From NCBI RefSeq assembly GCF_003579925.1, contig NZ_QUAL01000094.1, positions 1 through 61,926 on the forward strand: a DNA stretch of 61,926 nucleotides. Reading direction: 5' to 3'. The notes beneath the pieces were generated by a model, which had not been told where the DNA came from, did not search any database, and saw nothing but the letters and a program-made list of their open reading frames with translations. Source of the DNA: Jiangella rhizosphaerae (lineage in GTDB: Bacteria; Actinomycetota; Actinomycetes; Jiangellales; Jiangellaceae). The translations under genes were made by a program, and so were the position numbers. Within the stretch, counting starts at the first letter, position 1. The number at the start of each line of letters is the position of its first letter. This document shows positions 61,028 to 61,926 of this stretch, piece after piece.

Positions 61028-61926
61028 GAGACACCTCCACCTGCGAGCTTGACCACGGAACCGGCGCCGGCGCCCAGCGACACCTGCAGCGTCGAGCCGT
61101 TCGAGTTCTCCGGCAGCCAGACCACGCGGTCAGGCATCTCCGTCACCCGCACCGGGACGGTGACCGAGCCGGTCGCCGTCCGGACGGTGAGCCACTCGCC
61201 GTCGGCGACACCCACCTCGGCGGCGGTGCCGGCGGAGATGCGCGCCTCGGCCTTCTTCGCCGTCGCCGCGAGGTGCGGCTCGCCGTCCTGCAGCCGGCCG
61301 CCGTCGAGCATGAGCTTCCAGCTGGCCAGCACCGCCTCGCGCTCACCGGGCCGCGGCGGGCCGGCGGGCGGGGTGTCGGTGGACTCCGGCCGGGCGCCGT
61401 CCCAGACGCCCAGCTCGGCGATCTCGGCGCGGACGTCGTCGACGTCGCGCAGGCCGAGGTGGACGCCCAGCTCACCGGCGATGGCATCGAGCACGGCGGC
61501 GTCGCTGAGCGACGGCGTGTGCGCGAGCACGGCGGGGAACGGCCGGGCCCGGCCCTCCCAGTTGACGAACGTGCCGGCCTTCTCGACCGGCGGCGCCACC
61601 GGCAGCACGATGTCGGCGAGCTCGGTGACCTCGCTGCGCCGCACCTCGAGGCTGACGACGAAGCCGGCGGCCTCGAGCGCGCGCCTGGCGCCGGCGGGGT
61701 CGGGCAGGTCGGCCAGCTCGACGCCGGCGACCAGGGCGCCGGCCAGCACCCCGCTGCTCAGTGCGGACAGGATGCCCGTGGTGTCGCGACCGGGCAGCGA
61801 CGGCAGTGTCTCGACCGACCAGGCGGCGGCGACGTCGACCCGGGCCTCCGGGTCGGCGACCGGCCGGCCGCCGGGCAGCAGGTTCGGCAGGGCGCCGGCC
61901 TCGAGCGCGCCGCGCTCGCCGGCCCG
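61024..61926 (-). CDS. nuoG: NADH-quinone oxidoreductase subunit G (5' end outside window)
   Basis: NuoG is the large iron-sulfur subunit of the NADH dehydrogenase arm with a molybdopterin-oxidoreductase-type C-terminal region. Only the last 300 codons are present, and the frame is open through the window edge. Recognisable are [27 protein letters not shown], and Thr-Phe-Val-Asn-Trp-Glu-Gly-Arg. The cluster-binding N-terminus is not seen. Confidence 0.93.
   Translation of the reverse strand, partial: RAGERGALEAGALPNLLPGGRPVADPEARVDVAAAWSVETLPSLPGRDTTGILSALSSGVLAGALVAGVELADLPDPAGARRALEAAGFVVSLEVRRSEVTELADIVLPVAPPVEKAGTFVNWEGRARPFPAVLAHTPSLSDAAVLDAIAGELGVHLGLRDVDDVRAEIAELGVWDGARPESTDTPPAGPPRPGEREAVLASWKLMLDGGRLQDGEPHLAATAKKAEARISAGTAAEVGVADGEWLTVRTATGSVTVPVRVTEMPDRVVWLPENSNGSTLQVSLGAGAGSVVKLAGGGVS

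Overview
The window is very GC-rich and reads as chromosome from a high-GC actinomycete. Evidence: nearly every third codon position is G or C, many genes start at GTG or TTG, RpoB, RpoC, EF-Tu and S12 are of actinobacterial type, NusG has a long acidic N-terminus, KorA is a gamma-alpha fusion, rpmG is followed by two HadA/HadB-like MaoC genes and murB, and tRNAs lack an encoded CCA. I cannot name the genus from sequence alone.

Layout. 1-9250 (all minus strand): the head of the S10 operon (rpsJ-rplC-rplD-rplW-rplB-rpsS-rplV-rpsC, cut by the window edge) preceded by the str operon (rpsL-rpsG-fusA-tuf). 9251-12751: an accessory strip between two essential operons, holding inverted copies of a palindromic element, an HExxH protein, an ADP-ribosyltransferase-like toxin candidate and a small overlapping acidic gene. 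12770-20356: rpoC and rpoB. 20879-22305: rplL-rplJ with an L10-type leader. 22307-24061: a membrane alpha/beta hydrolase. 24094-26738: rplA, rplK, nusG, secE and tRNA-Trp. 26885-30350 (plus strand): two paralogous membrane proteins, a class I aminotransferase and an adenosine deaminase-like enzyme. 30351-35302: 72-bp tandem repeats, a PIG-L deacetylase, an HxlR regulator divergent from an MFS exporter, a GNAT fragment and a berberine-bridge-type flavoenzyme. 35299-37527: murB-hadB-hadA-rpmG. 37829-39652: a membrane protein, a gene-poor strip with a possible att remnant, and tRNA-Met, tRNA-Thr and tRNA-Tyr. 39751-42751: yajQ and a secreted phytase-like/GDPD fusion. 42870-46822: DUF3800-like protein, M48 protease, and cstA with ybdD. 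46963-50865: korA-korB and rarD. 50876-51716: a GntR regulator and an 89-aa protein bracketed by inverted copies of a dispersed palindromic repeat. 51978-61926: polyprenyl diphosphate synthase and nuoN-M-L-K-J-I-H-G (nuoG cut by the window edge).

How the genes fit together. Most of the window is growth machinery: ribosomal proteins, elongation factors, RNA polymerase, NusG/SecE and tRNAs. The right end is respiration: complex I with the prenyl synthase probably supplying the menaquinone side chain, 2-oxoacid:ferredoxin oxidoreductase, and pyruvate/peptide uptake by CstA-YbdD. Tight 1-, 4- or 8-nt overlaps link many neighbours (rplD/rplW, rplC/rplD, rpsL/rpsG, nuoH through nuoN, korA/korB, cstA/ybdD, hadA/hadB, hadB/murB), which suggests translational coupling.

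Most unusual signals: a four-member family of dispersed palindromic repeats of about 76 bp, two of which bracket a GntR module; a larger palindromic element in two inverted copies upstream of the str operon; an ART-type toxin candidate with a small overlapping gene; Asn at the RpoB position equivalent to E. coli Ser531; and a 24-bp element identical in the rpsJ and rpsL leaders with a degenerate copy before tuf.
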